NCBI GenBank assembly: GCA_036506795.1 | Contig: DASXRC010000018.1 | Span: 1-64,000, forward strand | DNA: 64,000 nt | Reading direction: 5' to 3' | Source: DASXRC01 sp036506795 | Lineage (GTDB): Bacteria; Actinomycetota; Actinomycetes; Mycobacteriales; Micromonosporaceae | Shown here: piece after piece, positions 1-8,358 of the stretch | Layout of the letters: every line of letters begins with the position of its first letter | Position numbering within the stretch: the first letter of the stretch is position 1 | Translations under genes and position numbers: made by a program | The notes under the pieces: model-generated | Told to the model about the DNA's origin: nothing | What the model saw: only the letters and a program-made list of their open reading frames with translations | The model's database searches: none

Positions 1-71
1 CGCAGGTGCTGCGTCGCATCCTGGACCTCCTCTGGGGTGATCTGGACGAGATCGAAATGGAACCACGATGA
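1..71 (+). CDS. C-terminal end of an unidentified protein (partial)
   Basis: Only the last 22 codons lie in the window (frame starting at base 3), ending in acidic and aromatic residues (LLWGDLDEIEMEPR). The TGA stop at 69-71 overlaps the ATG of the next gene in an ATGA arrangement, so the two are translationally coupled. Because the next gene is an RsbA-type anti-sigma regulator, a STAS-domain antagonist would be a natural partner, but the visible tail is too short to prove it. Confidence 0.5.
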   Translation, partial: QVLRRILDLLWGDLDEIEMEPR

Positions 72-1015
72 CCACCGCAACGGCGATCTCGGCCGGCAAC
101 GGCTCGTTCGTACACGAGGCAATGCTGTACCGGGACGCAGACGACTACCTCAACGGGACGCTGGCCTTCATCCGGGGCGGCATCGGGGCCGGCGAGCCCG
201 TACTCGTCGCCGTGCCCGGCCCGAACCTGCGCCTCATCGACGGCGCCCTCGGTCCGGCGCGGGACGGCGTCCGGCTCACCGACATGGCCGAGGCGGGCCG
301 CAACCCCGGTCGCATCATCCCGGGTGTGCTCCACGCGTTCGTGGACGCCCACCCGGATGGCCGCGTACGGATCATCGGCGAGCCGATCTGGGCGGGCCGG
401 TCGGACGTGGCATACCCGGCATGTGTACAGCACGAGGCGCTTATCAACGTGGCCATGGCCCGGCACCCCGTGACGATCCTTTGCCCGTACGACGTGACCG
501 CGCTCCGGCCCGACGTCCTCGCCGACGCCGCCGCGACGCATCCCGTGCTCGTCGACGGGCGGGGGCGGCGAACCAGCCCCGGCTATGCCGAGCCGGCGCG
601 AGTCGTCGAGGCCTTCAACCGCCCGCTGCCCGCGCCCGCCGAACCCCCGCGAGTCCTGCTGTTCGACTGGGCTGGGCTGCCGGCGGTCCGCGCGCTGGTC
701 GCCGACGCGGCCGCCCGCCACGACCTCCCCGAGGACCGCGCCATCGACCTGCAGATCGCCGTGAACGAGGTGGCGACGAACGCGGTGACCCACGGCCGCG
801 TGCCGGCGACGCTGCGGGTGTGGCCCGACGGCTCGGTGCTGATCTGTGAGGTGAACGACTCCGGCGAGATGACCGATCAGATGGCCGGCCGTGTCCCGCC
901 GGCGCCCAACAGCGAGGGCGGCCGCGGCCTCCTGCTGGTCAACCACCTGTGCGACCTGGTGCGTTGCCACACCGACCCGGGCGGCACCACGGTCCGCATG
1001 CACGTGGGTCGCTGA
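68..1015 (+). CDS. RsbA-like anti-sigma regulatory protein (MEDS + HATPase)
   Basis: The 315-residue product has two domains. The N-terminal part (about residues 15-180) looks like the MEDS/DcmR sensory domain found in RsbA-family proteins. The C-terminal part (about 195-312) is a GHKL ATPase of the RsbW serine-kinase type, with the N-box NEVATNA near residue 232, an aspartate in NDSGEM and the glycine motif GGRGLLL near 281. Family members bind a sigma factor or phosphorylate an anti-anti-sigma factor in stress control. No transmembrane segment is visible, so it should be cytosolic. The start is coupled to the upstream partial gene by ATGA overlap. The signal it senses cannot be read from sequence. 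Confidence 0.8.
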   Translation: MTTATAISAGNGSFVHEAMLYRDADDYLNGTLAFIRGGIGAGEPVLVAVPGPNLRLIDGALGPARDGVRLTDMAEAGRNPGRIIPGVLHAFVDAHPDGRVRIIGEPIWAGRSDVAYPACVQHEALINVAMARHPVTILCPYDVTALRPDVLADAAATHPVLVDGRGRRTSPGYAEPARVVEAFNRPLPAPAEPPRVLLFDWAGLPAVRALVADAAARHDLPEDRAIDLQIAVNEVATNAVTHGRVPATLRVWPDGSVLICEVNDSGEMTDQMAGRVPPAPNSEGGRGLLLVNHLCDLVRCHTDPGGTTVRMHVGR

Positions 1016-1019
1016 CCCG

Positions 1020-1232
1020 TCAGTCGAACAGCCCTCGGCGGGTTCCCGTCGGCCGGCGCGCCGACTCGTCGGCCGCGAGCAACACACCGACCATGCCGGC
1101 CACGACGAGGCTGAACAGCCACGACGCGTCGCTGACGAAGTGGGCGGACAGCGGCGCCTGCGATGCGGTCATGACGAAGCCGGCCCACGCCCAGTGGCGT
1201 TGGCGGCGGCTGAGAATCCCCCGATGACGCAT
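1020..1232 (-). CDS. Small hypothetical membrane protein (70 aa)
   Basis: This short minus-strand frame has an ATG start at 1232 and a TGA at 1022-1020, directly after the stop of the convergent RsbA-like gene. The product begins MRHRGILSRRQRHW and holds hydrophobic stretches around residues 14-33 and 36-53, separated by a short polar part, then a basic tail. That gives one or two membrane helices. It is too short to assign to a family, and no function is proposed. The same frame runs on upstream only as a shadow of the MFS gene. Confidence 0.5.
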   Translation of the reverse strand: MRHRGILSRRQRHWAWAGFVMTASQAPLSAHFVSDASWLFSLVVAGMVGVLLAADESARRPTGTRRGLFD

Positions 1233-1325
1233 CCAGGAAGTCTTGCGCGCGTTCGGCGGCGTTGCCGGTCGTCCGATCGGCTCGCTGTGATTGGTCCATC
1301 CGGAGGCGTGCGAAGATCTTGCCTG

Positions 1326-2486
1326 ATGTCGACGCCCCTGCCGCCGGTCCGACTGCCCCTGCTGGGACTGGCCTACCTCGGTTTCATAAGCCTCGGCCTG
1401 CCGGACGGCCTGCTCGGTGTCGGATGGCCGTCGATCCGCAGCGACCTGGACGTGCCGACCGCGTCGGTCGGGTTCATCCTCGCGCTCTTCACGGCGGCGT
1501 ACCTCTCGTCGAGCGTGGCGGCCGGGTTCGCCATCGCGCGCCTCGGGGTGGGCAGGCTGCTCGCGGTCAGCACCGCGCTCGCGAGCCTGGCACTGACCGG
1601 GTACGCGCTGTCGCCGTGGCTCGCCATGATCGTCTTCTTCGCTGCGCTGCTCGGCCTGGGCTCCGGGGCCATCGACTCCGGCCTCAACGCGTACGCCGCG
1701 GGTGCATTCGGCGCCCGGCACATGAACTGGCTGCACGCCAGCTACGGCCTGGGCGCCACGATCGGCCCGCTCATCATGACCTCCGTGCTGGCCGGCGGGC
1801 TGTCGTGGCGGTGGGGATACGGCGTCGTGGCCGGCGGGCAGGCCGCGCTCGCCACCGCCTTCGCGGTGACCGCCGGCGCATGGGCGGTCCGTGGCCGGGC
1901 CACCACGACACCGCTCGCGGGTGCGCGTGCGATGGACACGCTCGCGCTGCCGGCCGTCTGGTTGGGCGCGCTGGCGTTCGCCGTCTACACCGCGATCGAG
2001 GTGGCGGCCGGGCTGTGGGCGTACCTGCTGCTCACCGAGGGCCGCGGCATGCCGGGATCGGTGGCGGGCGTGTGCGTCTCGGCGTACTGGGGAAGCCTGT
2101 TCCTCGGCCGAGTAGTGCTCGGCGTCGTGGCGGAACGGCTCGGCAGCCGGCGCGTGTTGGCCGCGAGCCTGATCGGAATCGCGGCCGGCGCCACGTTGAT
2201 TGCGCTGCCGGCGCCGGCCGCGGTCGCCGTCGTCGGCCTCGTCCTGGTCGGCGCTGCTGCCGCGCCGGTTTTTCCGCTGATGGTGCTGACGACCGCGGAC
2301 CGGGTCGGTGCCGAGCACGCGGACCGGACAATCGGCCTGCAGGTGGGTGCCGCCGGGCTCGGCGGGGCGGCGCTGCCGGCCGCCATCGGGGTGGTCCTGA
2401 GCCGGGTCGGCGTCGAGACGCTCGGGCCGTGCCTGCTGGTGCTCGCGACCGCACTACTCGTGATCTACCTCGGGTCAGGGCTGTGA
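1326..2486 (+). CDS. MFS transporter, fucose-permease-like (FHS-type)
   Basis: The 386-residue product is hydrophobic throughout and fits twelve membrane helices. The N-terminal segment with GLPDGLLGVGWP and the DSGLNAY stretch near residue 120 resemble the FucP/YihN-like sugar permease branch of the major facilitator superfamily. The ATG at 1326 was chosen because it starts immediately before the first helix; the longer upstream reading runs through non-coding sequence. The gene stands alone between a small minus-strand gene and a convergent YihY gene 4 bases away. The substrate is unknown; a sugar or a small carboxylate are both possible. Confidence 0.8.
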   Translation: MSTPLPPVRLPLLGLAYLGFISLGLPDGLLGVGWPSIRSDLDVPTASVGFILALFTAAYLSSSVAAGFAIARLGVGRLLAVSTALASLALTGYALSPWLAMIVFFAALLGLGSGAIDSGLNAYAAGAFGARHMNWLHASYGLGATIGPLIMTSVLAGGLSWRWGYGVVAGGQAALATAFAVTAGAWAVRGRATTTPLAGARAMDTLALPAVWLGALAFAVYTAIEVAAGLWAYLLLTEGRGMPGSVAGVCVSAYWGSLFLGRVVLGVVAERLGSRRVLAASLIGIAAGATLIALPAPAAVAVVGLVLVGAAAAPVFPLMVLTTADRVGAEHADRTIGLQVGAAGLGGAALPAAIGVVLSRVGVETLGPCLLVLATALLVIYLGSGL

Positions 2487-2490
2487 CCGG

Positions 2491-3438
2491 CTACTCGGCC
2501 TTGGGCGGCAGGATCGGCGGTTGCGGATCCGGATCGCCGGCCTGCATCTGGCGGCCGCGCTGCAGTTCCGCGTTGATTTCGACGCCGAGCATGACCGCGC
2601 AGTTGGACAGGTAGAGCCACACGAGGAAGGCGATGATCGCCCCGAGGCTGCCGTAAGTGGCGTTGTAGGAGCTGAAGTTCGACACGTACAGCCCGAAGCC
2701 AAGGGAGACGATCGCCCAGGAAACCAGAGCGAACGCGCCGCCCACGGTCAGCCAGCGGAACTTCGGCTGCCGCACGTTCGGCGCGATCCAGAACATCAGC
2801 GACAACAGCACCGCCACGATGAACACGAGCACCGGCCATTTGCCGTAGTCCCAGGCGGTCACCAGCGCATCGCCGATGTGCAGGGCGTCACCCACGGCGC
2901 GAGCGAGTGGCCCGGTGAACACGAGGGCCGCGGCGACGACGGCCAGCAGCAGCAGCGCCAGTGCGGTCAGCCCGAGCTGCAACGGCCTCAGCTGGTAGAA
3001 CTTGCGGCCCTCCTTGACCTCGTAGATGGCGTTGGACGCCCGCGTGAACGCGCCGATGTATCCCGAGGCGGACCACAACGCGCCCAGCAGACCGAAGCTC
3101 AGCAGCAGCTTGGCCGAGCCGCGCGAGTTGATCACCTCGGTGAGCGGGCCCCTGATGTTCTCCACCGATCCGGGCGCGACCTGCCGGGCGATGTCCAGCA
3201 TCCGGTCCAGGGCGGTCTGGGGATTGGCGACGAGGCTCACGAGTGCCACCACGACGATCGCGGAGGGGAAGATCGCCAGTACGCCGTAGTACGTCAGCGC
3301 GGCCGCCCAGTCCGTGCAGTTGTCCTCCATGAACCCCTTCACCGCGCGGACGAACACGCCACGCCAGGTGCGGAACTTCAGCTGGGAGAGCCGGCTGGGG
3401 GGCCGTACCTGGGTCTCGACACCATCACCCGCGGCCAT
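2491..3438 (-). CDS. YihY/BrkB family inner-membrane protein
   Basis: The product is 315 residues with about six membrane helices. The segment around residues 35-60 (EDNCTDWAAALTYYG) is the family signature near the first helix, and FWIAPNV lies before the fifth. The start at 3438 has a good ribosome site (GAGGAG, 7 bases upstream); a longer frame exists upstream but is not coding-like. Members were once called ribonuclease BN by error and have no firmly known function. A charged, proline-rich C-terminal tail faces the cytosol. It is divergently arranged with the ChaB-like gene, with 116 bases between starts that must hold both promoters. Confidence 0.85.
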   Translation of the reverse strand: MAAGDGVETQVRPPSRLSQLKFRTWRGVFVRAVKGFMEDNCTDWAAALTYYGVLAIFPSAIVVVALVSLVANPQTALDRMLDIARQVAPGSVENIRGPLTEVINSRGSAKLLLSFGLLGALWSASGYIGAFTRASNAIYEVKEGRKFYQLRPLQLGLTALALLLLAVVAAALVFTGPLARAVGDALHIGDALVTAWDYGKWPVLVFIVAVLLSLMFWIAPNVRQPKFRWLTVGGAFALVSWAIVSLGFGLYVSNFSSYNATYGSLGAIIAFLVWLYLSNCAVMLGVEINAELQRGRQMQAGDPDPQPPILPPKAE

Positions 3439-3554
3439 TTGCGCCTCCTCGCCGACGCTCCGCGGGTACCCAGGGCGTACGCGGCACAAACCGCGCCTAG
3501 TTTGCCCCGAAGGAGCGCGGGGAACCGGATCACCAAGAACGGAAGGAGGCCACC

Positions 3555-3965
3555 ATGCCGGCACGCGAGGACATGCCCAGCACGATCCGCCGCTCGCCCA
3601 AGGAGGCGCAGGACACGTGGGCGAAGACCCACGACTCGGCCGTCGAGTCGTACGGCGAAGGCGAGCGCGCCCACCGCACAGCGTTCGCGTCGCTGAAGCA
3701 TTCGTTCGAGAAGGTCGGTGACCACTGGGAGCCGAAGAAGCGCAAGGGGCCCAGCGATGCGCAGGCGGCCCGCAGCCGCCAGGCGACGCCGACCAGGACC
3801 GCGGGCGGCGTGGACGCCAACGCCAGCAAGGCACATTTGATGGAGCTCGCCAGGCGGCTCGACGTGCCCGGCCGGTCGCGGATGACCAAGATGCAGCTGG
3901 TCGAGGCGATCGAGAAGGCCAACGACCGGAGCACCGATCGGGCCCGGCGCCGGACCAAGCGGTAG
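3555..3965 (+). CDS. ChaB-like protein with C-terminal Rho_N/SAP-like domain
   Basis: The 136-residue, very basic protein has two parts. Residues 1-60 match ChaB, a small domain first named a cation transport regulator (MPSTIRRSPKEAQDTWAKTH and a W-E-P-K segment). Residues about 90-125 (AHLMELARRLDVPGRSRMTK) form a helix-turn-helix of the Rho N-terminal/SAP type, which usually binds nucleic acid. A strong ribosome site, GGAGG, sits 6 bases before the ATG. The link region is rich in Arg, Thr and Gly. ChaB-Rho_N proteins are common in actinobacteria; a nucleic-acid or membrane-stress role is inference. Confidence 0.8.
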   Translation: MPAREDMPSTIRRSPKEAQDTWAKTHDSAVESYGEGERAHRTAFASLKHSFEKVGDHWEPKKRKGPSDAQAARSRQATPTRTAGGVDANASKAHLMELARRLDVPGRSRMTKMQLVEAIEKANDRSTDRARRRTKR

Positions 3966-4001
3966 GCGTTTCACCCGGTCGGGCCCGGGTACCGCAGCCG
4001 C

Positions 4002-5027
4002 ATGGTCGAGCCGTTCCGCGCAGTCCGCCTCGACCCGCCACTGCCTGCTCACCTTCAGCTCGAGATCACCTCCGCCTGCAACCTGCGGTGCGCGATGTGC
4101 CTCGTCCGCTACCGGCCGCCGGTGAACAAGCTTGCTGGTGCGATGGCCCCGGAGCTGTTCCGGCGACTGGTCGAGGAGGTGCCGCCGCTGCGGCGTCTCA
4201 CGCTGCAGGGTCTCGGCGAGCCGCTGCTCGCCCCGCACCTGCTCGACATGCTGCGGTACGCCACGTCGCGCGGCATCACGGTCGGCTTCAACTCGAACGC
4301 CACGCTGCTGACCCGCCGGCGCGCGGACGAGCTGGTCGCGACCGGCGTGAACTGGCTGCACGTCTCTCTCGACGGGGCGACCGCCGAGACGTACGAGGGC
4401 ATCCGCGACGGCGCCAACCTCGACGTCGTGGTCCGAAACCTCGCCGGTCTGGTGTCGGCCAAGTGTGACGCCAACAGCGACACGCCGTGGATCCGCGTCG
4501 TGTTCGTCGCCATGCGCCGCAACGTGGCTGAGCTGCCGGACCTCGTGCGCCTGCTGGCGGACATCGGGGTCAACGAACTGCGGGTCCAGAACCTGGCGCA
4601 CACGTTCTCCGACGCCGACCCCTCTGGTCGGTATCGCGAGATTCGCGACTTCACCGCCGGGGAGGCGCTGTGGACCGGGGCCGACCTCACCGCCGCGGAG
4701 CATGCGTTCGCCGATGCCCGCGACGCGGCTCGCGAGCGGGGGCTACTCGTGCGCCTGCCACGCCTCCGCCCGGACGACGCGGACACCGAGGTGGACGCGC
4801 CCGGCTGCACCTGGCCCTGGGATGCGGCGTACGTGACGAGCGCCGGCGTCGTGCAGCCATGCTGCATGGTGATGGGCGACGACCGAATCTCGCTGGGTCG
4901 GCTCGACAACCAGACATTTCCGCAGATCTGGTACGGCGACGCGTACCGTGAGTTTCGGCGCCGCCTGGCCGGCGAGGACCCGCCCGACGTCTGCCGCGGC
5001 TGCGCGCTGTATCAGCGAACCTTCTAG
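4002..5027 (+). CDS. Radical SAM protein with SPASM domain
   Basis: The 341-residue protein has the radical SAM cluster motif C26-x3-C30-x2-C33 (CNLRCAMC), followed by the GEP motif (GLGEPLL near 71) and a TIM-barrel core. The C-terminal third is a SPASM/twitch region with cysteines at about 269, 287-288, 331 and 334 (CRGC), which would carry one or more auxiliary iron-sulfur clusters. Such enzymes cleave S-adenosylmethionine to start radical chemistry, often on peptides or on sugars and alcohols. No precursor peptide is visible nearby. The FAD oxidoreductase begins only 9 bases downstream, so the two probably form one transcript and one pathway. Substrate unknown. Confidence 0.85.
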   Translation: MVEPFRAVRLDPPLPAHLQLEITSACNLRCAMCLVRYRPPVNKLAGAMAPELFRRLVEEVPPLRRLTLQGLGEPLLAPHLLDMLRYATSRGITVGFNSNATLLTRRRADELVATGVNWLHVSLDGATAETYEGIRDGANLDVVVRNLAGLVSAKCDANSDTPWIRVVFVAMRRNVAELPDLVRLLADIGVNELRVQNLAHTFSDADPSGRYREIRDFTAGEALWTGADLTAAEHAFADARDAARERGLLVRLPRLRPDDADTEVDAPGCTWPWDAAYVTSAGVVQPCCMVMGDDRISLGRLDNQTFPQIWYGDAYREFRRRLAGEDPPDVCRGCALYQRTF

Positions 5028-5036
5028 GGGTACGCC

Positions 5037-6635
5037 ATGCGGCCAACCGACGGCACCGACGCCGTCGTCGTCGGGGCAGGACACAACGGCCTCGTGGCCG
5101 CGAACCTGCTCGCCGACGCCGGCTGGGACGTCCTCGTGCTCGAGGCGAACACCACTCCCGGGGGCGCGGTCCGCTCAGCCGAGGTGACGGCGCCCGGCTA
5201 CCTCAGCGACCTGTGCAGCGCGTTCTACCCGCTCGCCGCCGCGTCGCCGGTGCTGCGCCGGCTGCGGCTGCATGAGCACGGGCTGCGCTGGCGGCACGCC
5301 CCGGACGTACTGGCCCACCTGCTGCCGGACGGACGAGCGGCGGTGCTCAATCTCGATCCACGGCGGACGGCCGACTCGATGGACGAGTTCGCCGCGGGCG
5401 ACGGAGAGCGCTGGCTGTCGGCGTACCGGGACTGGCGTGCCGTCTCCGACCGGCTGCTGGACGGGCTGTTCACGCCGTTCCCGCCCCTCCGGGCGGGGCT
5501 CGACCTGATTCGCCGAGCCGGCACCGGCAGTGCGCTACGGCTCGCCCGACGGTTCGTGCTCCCGGCGCGTGCCCTCGGCGACGAGCTGTTCGCCGGCGAG
5601 GGGGCCCGGCTGCTCCTGGCCGGGTGCGCCCTGCATACCGACCTCTCGCCCGCGGACGCCGGCAGCGGCATATACGGCTGGCTGCTGGCGATGCTCGGCC
5701 AGCAGCACGGCTTCCCGGTCCCGGCCGGGGGCGCCCAGCGACTCACCAATGCGCTCGTGGCGCGGCTACGGTCGAGGGGCGGAAGGATCGAGTACGGCGT
5801 ATCGGTGAACCGGGTCGCGATCGCCTCCGGGCGGGCCGTCGGGTGCGGGACGGCGGCCGGGCGGGCCTGGTGGGCGCGCCGCGCGGTGCTCGCGGACGTG
5901 CCCGCGCCAGCGCTCTACCTAGACCTCATCGGTGCCGACCTGCTGCCGCCGCGGTTGGTCGAGGACCTCAAGCACTTCCGCTGGGACGGGGCCACCCTGA
6001 AGGTGGACTGGGCGCTCGCGGGGCCGGTGCCGTGGCAGAACCGGGCCGCCGCCGGTGCCGGCACGGTCCATCTCGGCGGCGATGTGGACGCGCTGACCCG
6101 GTACGGCGCCGCACTCGCCACCGGCGAGATCCCGTCCGAGCCGTTCCTGCTCGTCGGCCAGATGACCACGGCCGACCCGAGCCGGTCCCCGGGCGGCACC
6201 GAGTGCCTGTGGGCGTACACCCATCTGCCCCGACGGCAGCGGTGGACGGGCGAGGAGGTGGCGGCGCACGTCGCCCGGATGGAGGCGGCACTCGAGCAGC
6301 ACGCCCCCGGGTTCGGCCGGCTGGTCCGCGGCCGGCACGTCGCCGGCCCGGCCGACCTGGAGGCGGAGAACGCGAACCTGGTGGGCGGGGCGATCGGCGG
6401 CGGCACCGCCGCGGCGTACCAGCAGCTCTTCCTGCGTCCGGTGCCGGGCCTTGGGCGGCCGGACACGCCGATCGACCGGCTCTACCTCGCCAGCGCGTCC
6501 GCGCACCCGGGCGGGGCGGTGCACGGAGCACCCGGCGCGAACGCGGCCCGTGCCGCCCTGGCGCGCGATCGGCCCATCACCGGTCGGGCGTACGCCGTCG
6601 CAATCCGCGCGGCGCACCGCGCGGTCTACCGCTGA
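5037..6635 (+). CDS. FAD-dependent oxidoreductase, phytoene-desaturase-like
   Basis: The 532-residue product opens with a dinucleotide-binding fold: VVVGAGHNGLVAANLL at residues 9-24, then E40 as the ribose-binding acid (VLEANTTPGGAVRS). The C-terminus has the second FAD signature LYLASASAHPGGAVHGAPG. This is the layout of the CrtI/PYROXD2-like family, which desaturates or isomerises carotenoid-like and related substrates. No carotenoid genes are near, so a carotenoid role is not supported. It follows the radical SAM gene by 9 bases. Its 3' end overlaps the end of the convergent SDR gene by 59 bases. Confidence 0.85.
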   Translation: MRPTDGTDAVVVGAGHNGLVAANLLADAGWDVLVLEANTTPGGAVRSAEVTAPGYLSDLCSAFYPLAAASPVLRRLRLHEHGLRWRHAPDVLAHLLPDGRAAVLNLDPRRTADSMDEFAAGDGERWLSAYRDWRAVSDRLLDGLFTPFPPLRAGLDLIRRAGTGSALRLARRFVLPARALGDELFAGEGARLLLAGCALHTDLSPADAGSGIYGWLLAMLGQQHGFPVPAGGAQRLTNALVARLRSRGGRIEYGVSVNRVAIASGRAVGCGTAAGRAWWARRAVLADVPAPALYLDLIGADLLPPRLVEDLKHFRWDGATLKVDWALAGPVPWQNRAAAGAGTVHLGGDVDALTRYGAALATGEIPSEPFLLVGQMTTADPSRSPGGTECLWAYTHLPRRQRWTGEEVAAHVARMEAALEQHAPGFGRLVRGRHVAGPADLEAENANLVGGAIGGGTAAAYQQLFLRPVPGLGRPDTPIDRLYLASASAHPGGAVHGAPGANAARAALARDRPITGRAYAVAIRAAHRAVYR

Positions 6636-7626
6636 GAGCGACCCAGGCCGCGCCCGCGCTCGCGAGGGCGACCGCCGTGACCAGAGGCTTGTGGGTCACC
6701 GCCCAGACCGCGACCGAGCGGTCGCTCGAGCGGTCGTCGAACACGCCGTGCGCACCGAAGTCCCGTTCCGCGTCCAGCGGCTTGTCCACGTTGTCCTGCC
6801 GGGTCCGCGGGTCGACCGGCTCTCCGGTCTGCTGCGCGGCGTAGCCCGTGCGAGCGAGGTAGCGGTCCAGCAGGCCGGGCGCGATCGCGTTCGCGAGCCG
6901 GGTGCCCAGCGTCGGCCAGCCGACGTTCAGCTCACGGGGCGCGTGGGCGCCGGCCCAGACGATGGCGTCGGCGGCGACCTCCGGTTGCACGATCGGCGGT
7001 ACCGGCTGCGGATGGCGGGGCAGTCGCGTGCGCACCCAGGAGAACTGCGGCGTGTTCACGGCAGGCAGCTGCACCATCGTGACGCGTACCCCCGGACAGT
7101 CGTGCAGCAGCTCCGCACGCAACGAGTCGACGAACCCCTGCACCGCGTGCTTGGAGGCGCAGTACGGCGCCTGCAGCGGAATCCCGCGGTACGCCAGCGC
7201 GGAGCCGACCTGCACGATCGTGCCGTGCCGTCGGGGGCGCATGGTGCGTAGCGCGGCGAGCGTGCCGTTGACCGTGCCGAGGTAATTCACCTCCGCGACC
7301 CGCCGGTACTCCGCCGGAGCGATATCCCACGCCGGGGCGAAGACGGACACCATGGCGTTGTTCACCCACACGTCCGGTGGGCCGAGGGTGGCGACGACGC
7401 GCGCAGCCGCGGCGTCGACCGCGGCCGGATCGGATACGTCACACTCGACCGCGAGCACGTCGGCGGCGCCGAAGGCTCGGCAGTCCCGTTCGGCGGCGGC
7501 GAGCCCCGCCGCGCCGCGGGCCAGCAGACCGAGCCGGGCGCCCCGCCGGGCGTACGCCGTGGCGACGGCTCGCCCCACGCCGGCGCTGGCACCAGTCACC
7601 ACCACGACCTGCTCAGTCACGGCCAC
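6577..7626 (-). CDS. SDR family oxidoreductase with C-terminal membrane segment
   Basis: The 349-residue protein has the classical short-chain dehydrogenase pattern: TGASAGVGRAVA at about 11-22 for NAD(P) binding, NNA near 88, and the YCASK catalytic pair with Y near 155. Classical SDRs are about 250 residues; the extra 90 here carry an acidic linker and one hydrophobic segment near residues 310-330 (PLVTAVALASAGAAWVAL), so the protein may be tethered to the membrane. The start is GTG with GGAG upstream. The last 59 bases overlap the convergent FAD gene, so one of the two tails is read on both strands. Substrate unknown. Confidence 0.85.
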   Translation of the reverse strand: MAVTEQVVVVTGASAGVGRAVATAYARRGARLGLLARGAAGLAAAERDCRAFGAADVLAVECDVSDPAAVDAAAARVVATLGPPDVWVNNAMVSVFAPAWDIAPAEYRRVAEVNYLGTVNGTLAALRTMRPRRHGTIVQVGSALAYRGIPLQAPYCASKHAVQGFVDSLRAELLHDCPGVRVTMVQLPAVNTPQFSWVRTRLPRHPQPVPPIVQPEVAADAIVWAGAHAPRELNVGWPTLGTRLANAIAPGLLDRYLARTGYAAQQTGEPVDPRTRQDNVDKPLDAERDFGAHGVFDDRSSDRSVAVWAVTHKPLVTAVALASAGAAWVALSGRPRGAPRGLRRRTPDR

Positions 7627-7842
7627 GCGGCTCCGGTACCCAGGACCGCTCCGGTCGTAACCACCGGCTATCAGGATTAATTGCGCCTCGACTAAACAGT
7701 CGACGGGAAACGCTCTGGTACTCCTGCCGCTTGCTGACCACGGCCTGCCAGGCGTCGGCGAGCGCCTGCTTCGTCCCTGCCGCGTTTGTATCTGTTCGAT
7801 CTTGGCGCGACGCCTTTGGTGGTGGGTGCTGATGCCGTGGAC

Positions 7843-8265
7843 CTACTTTGTCGCTGCCGCGTCGGCGTCCATTCGGGTGAGGGTGGCGTAGAGGACCGCG
7901 TATTCGGCCTCTTCGAGGGCGGCTTCGGCAAAGTCGACGGCGGCGACGGCGTCGTCCTCGGCCGAGTCGGCGCGGCGTTCGGCCTTCTTGACGTCCATCT
8001 CGGCTTTCTTGCTCTCCATATCGCCGCGAAGCCGGGCGACGTGCCCCGACCACGTGCGCTGGACGTCGCTCCACCACTGCTGGGCACCAGTCGCCGCCTT
8101 GGCGGTCTGGGCCTGCAGCTCGTCTGCCTTCTCCTGTGCGGCGTCGCGTGTCTTGGCGACTTGGGCCTCGACGTCGGCGCGGGCCTGGGTCTTGGCGGCG
8201 GCGGCGCGGTCTTCGGCGATCTTTGCCCGCTGCGCAAGCTCGGCCAGTTTGTCGGATGCTGCCAT
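7843..8265 (-). CDS. Alanine-rich coiled-coil hypothetical protein
   Basis: The 140-residue product is almost entirely helical, rich in Ala, Glu, Lys and Arg, with heptad-like spacing from the N-terminus (KLAELAQRAKIAEDR) and a short tryptophan motif QWWSDVQRTW near residue 63. It has no signal peptide or membrane helix and looks like a soluble coiled coil. Conserved proteins of this kind occur in many actinobacteria with no known function. The start has GGGGG a few bases upstream. It is the leftmost clear gene of the small-gene region that shows phage-like traits. Confidence 0.65.
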   Translation of the reverse strand: MAASDKLAELAQRAKIAEDRAAAAKTQARADVEAQVAKTRDAAQEKADELQAQTAKAATGAQQWWSDVQRTWSGHVARLRGDMESKKAEMDVKKAERRADSAEDDAVAAVDFAEAALEEAEYAVLYATLTRMDADAAATK

Positions 8266-8358
8266 GTTGACCCCCGTGGTCCGGATCTGTCTCCTCCATC
8301 AGTTTGGCCGCGCCGAGCAGAGCCTGTGAGCCGAACGGTCGAAATCGGCGTTGAGCGG

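Noticed and set aside
1020..2318. A 432-codon minus-strand frame over the MFS gene
   Set aside because: Only its last 70 codons look like a protein; the rest is antisense to a clear transporter.
4002..7626. A carotenoid biosynthesis cluster, suggested by the CrtI-like enzyme
   Set aside because: No phytoene synthase, GGPP synthase or cyclase is near; the FAD enzyme fits the broader family equally well.
7613..7842. A minus-strand open stretch with QALADAWQAVVSKRQEYQ between the coiled-coil gene and the SDR
   Set aside because: It is faintly coding-like, but has no start codon with a ribosome site and no recognisable family; too weak to annotate.
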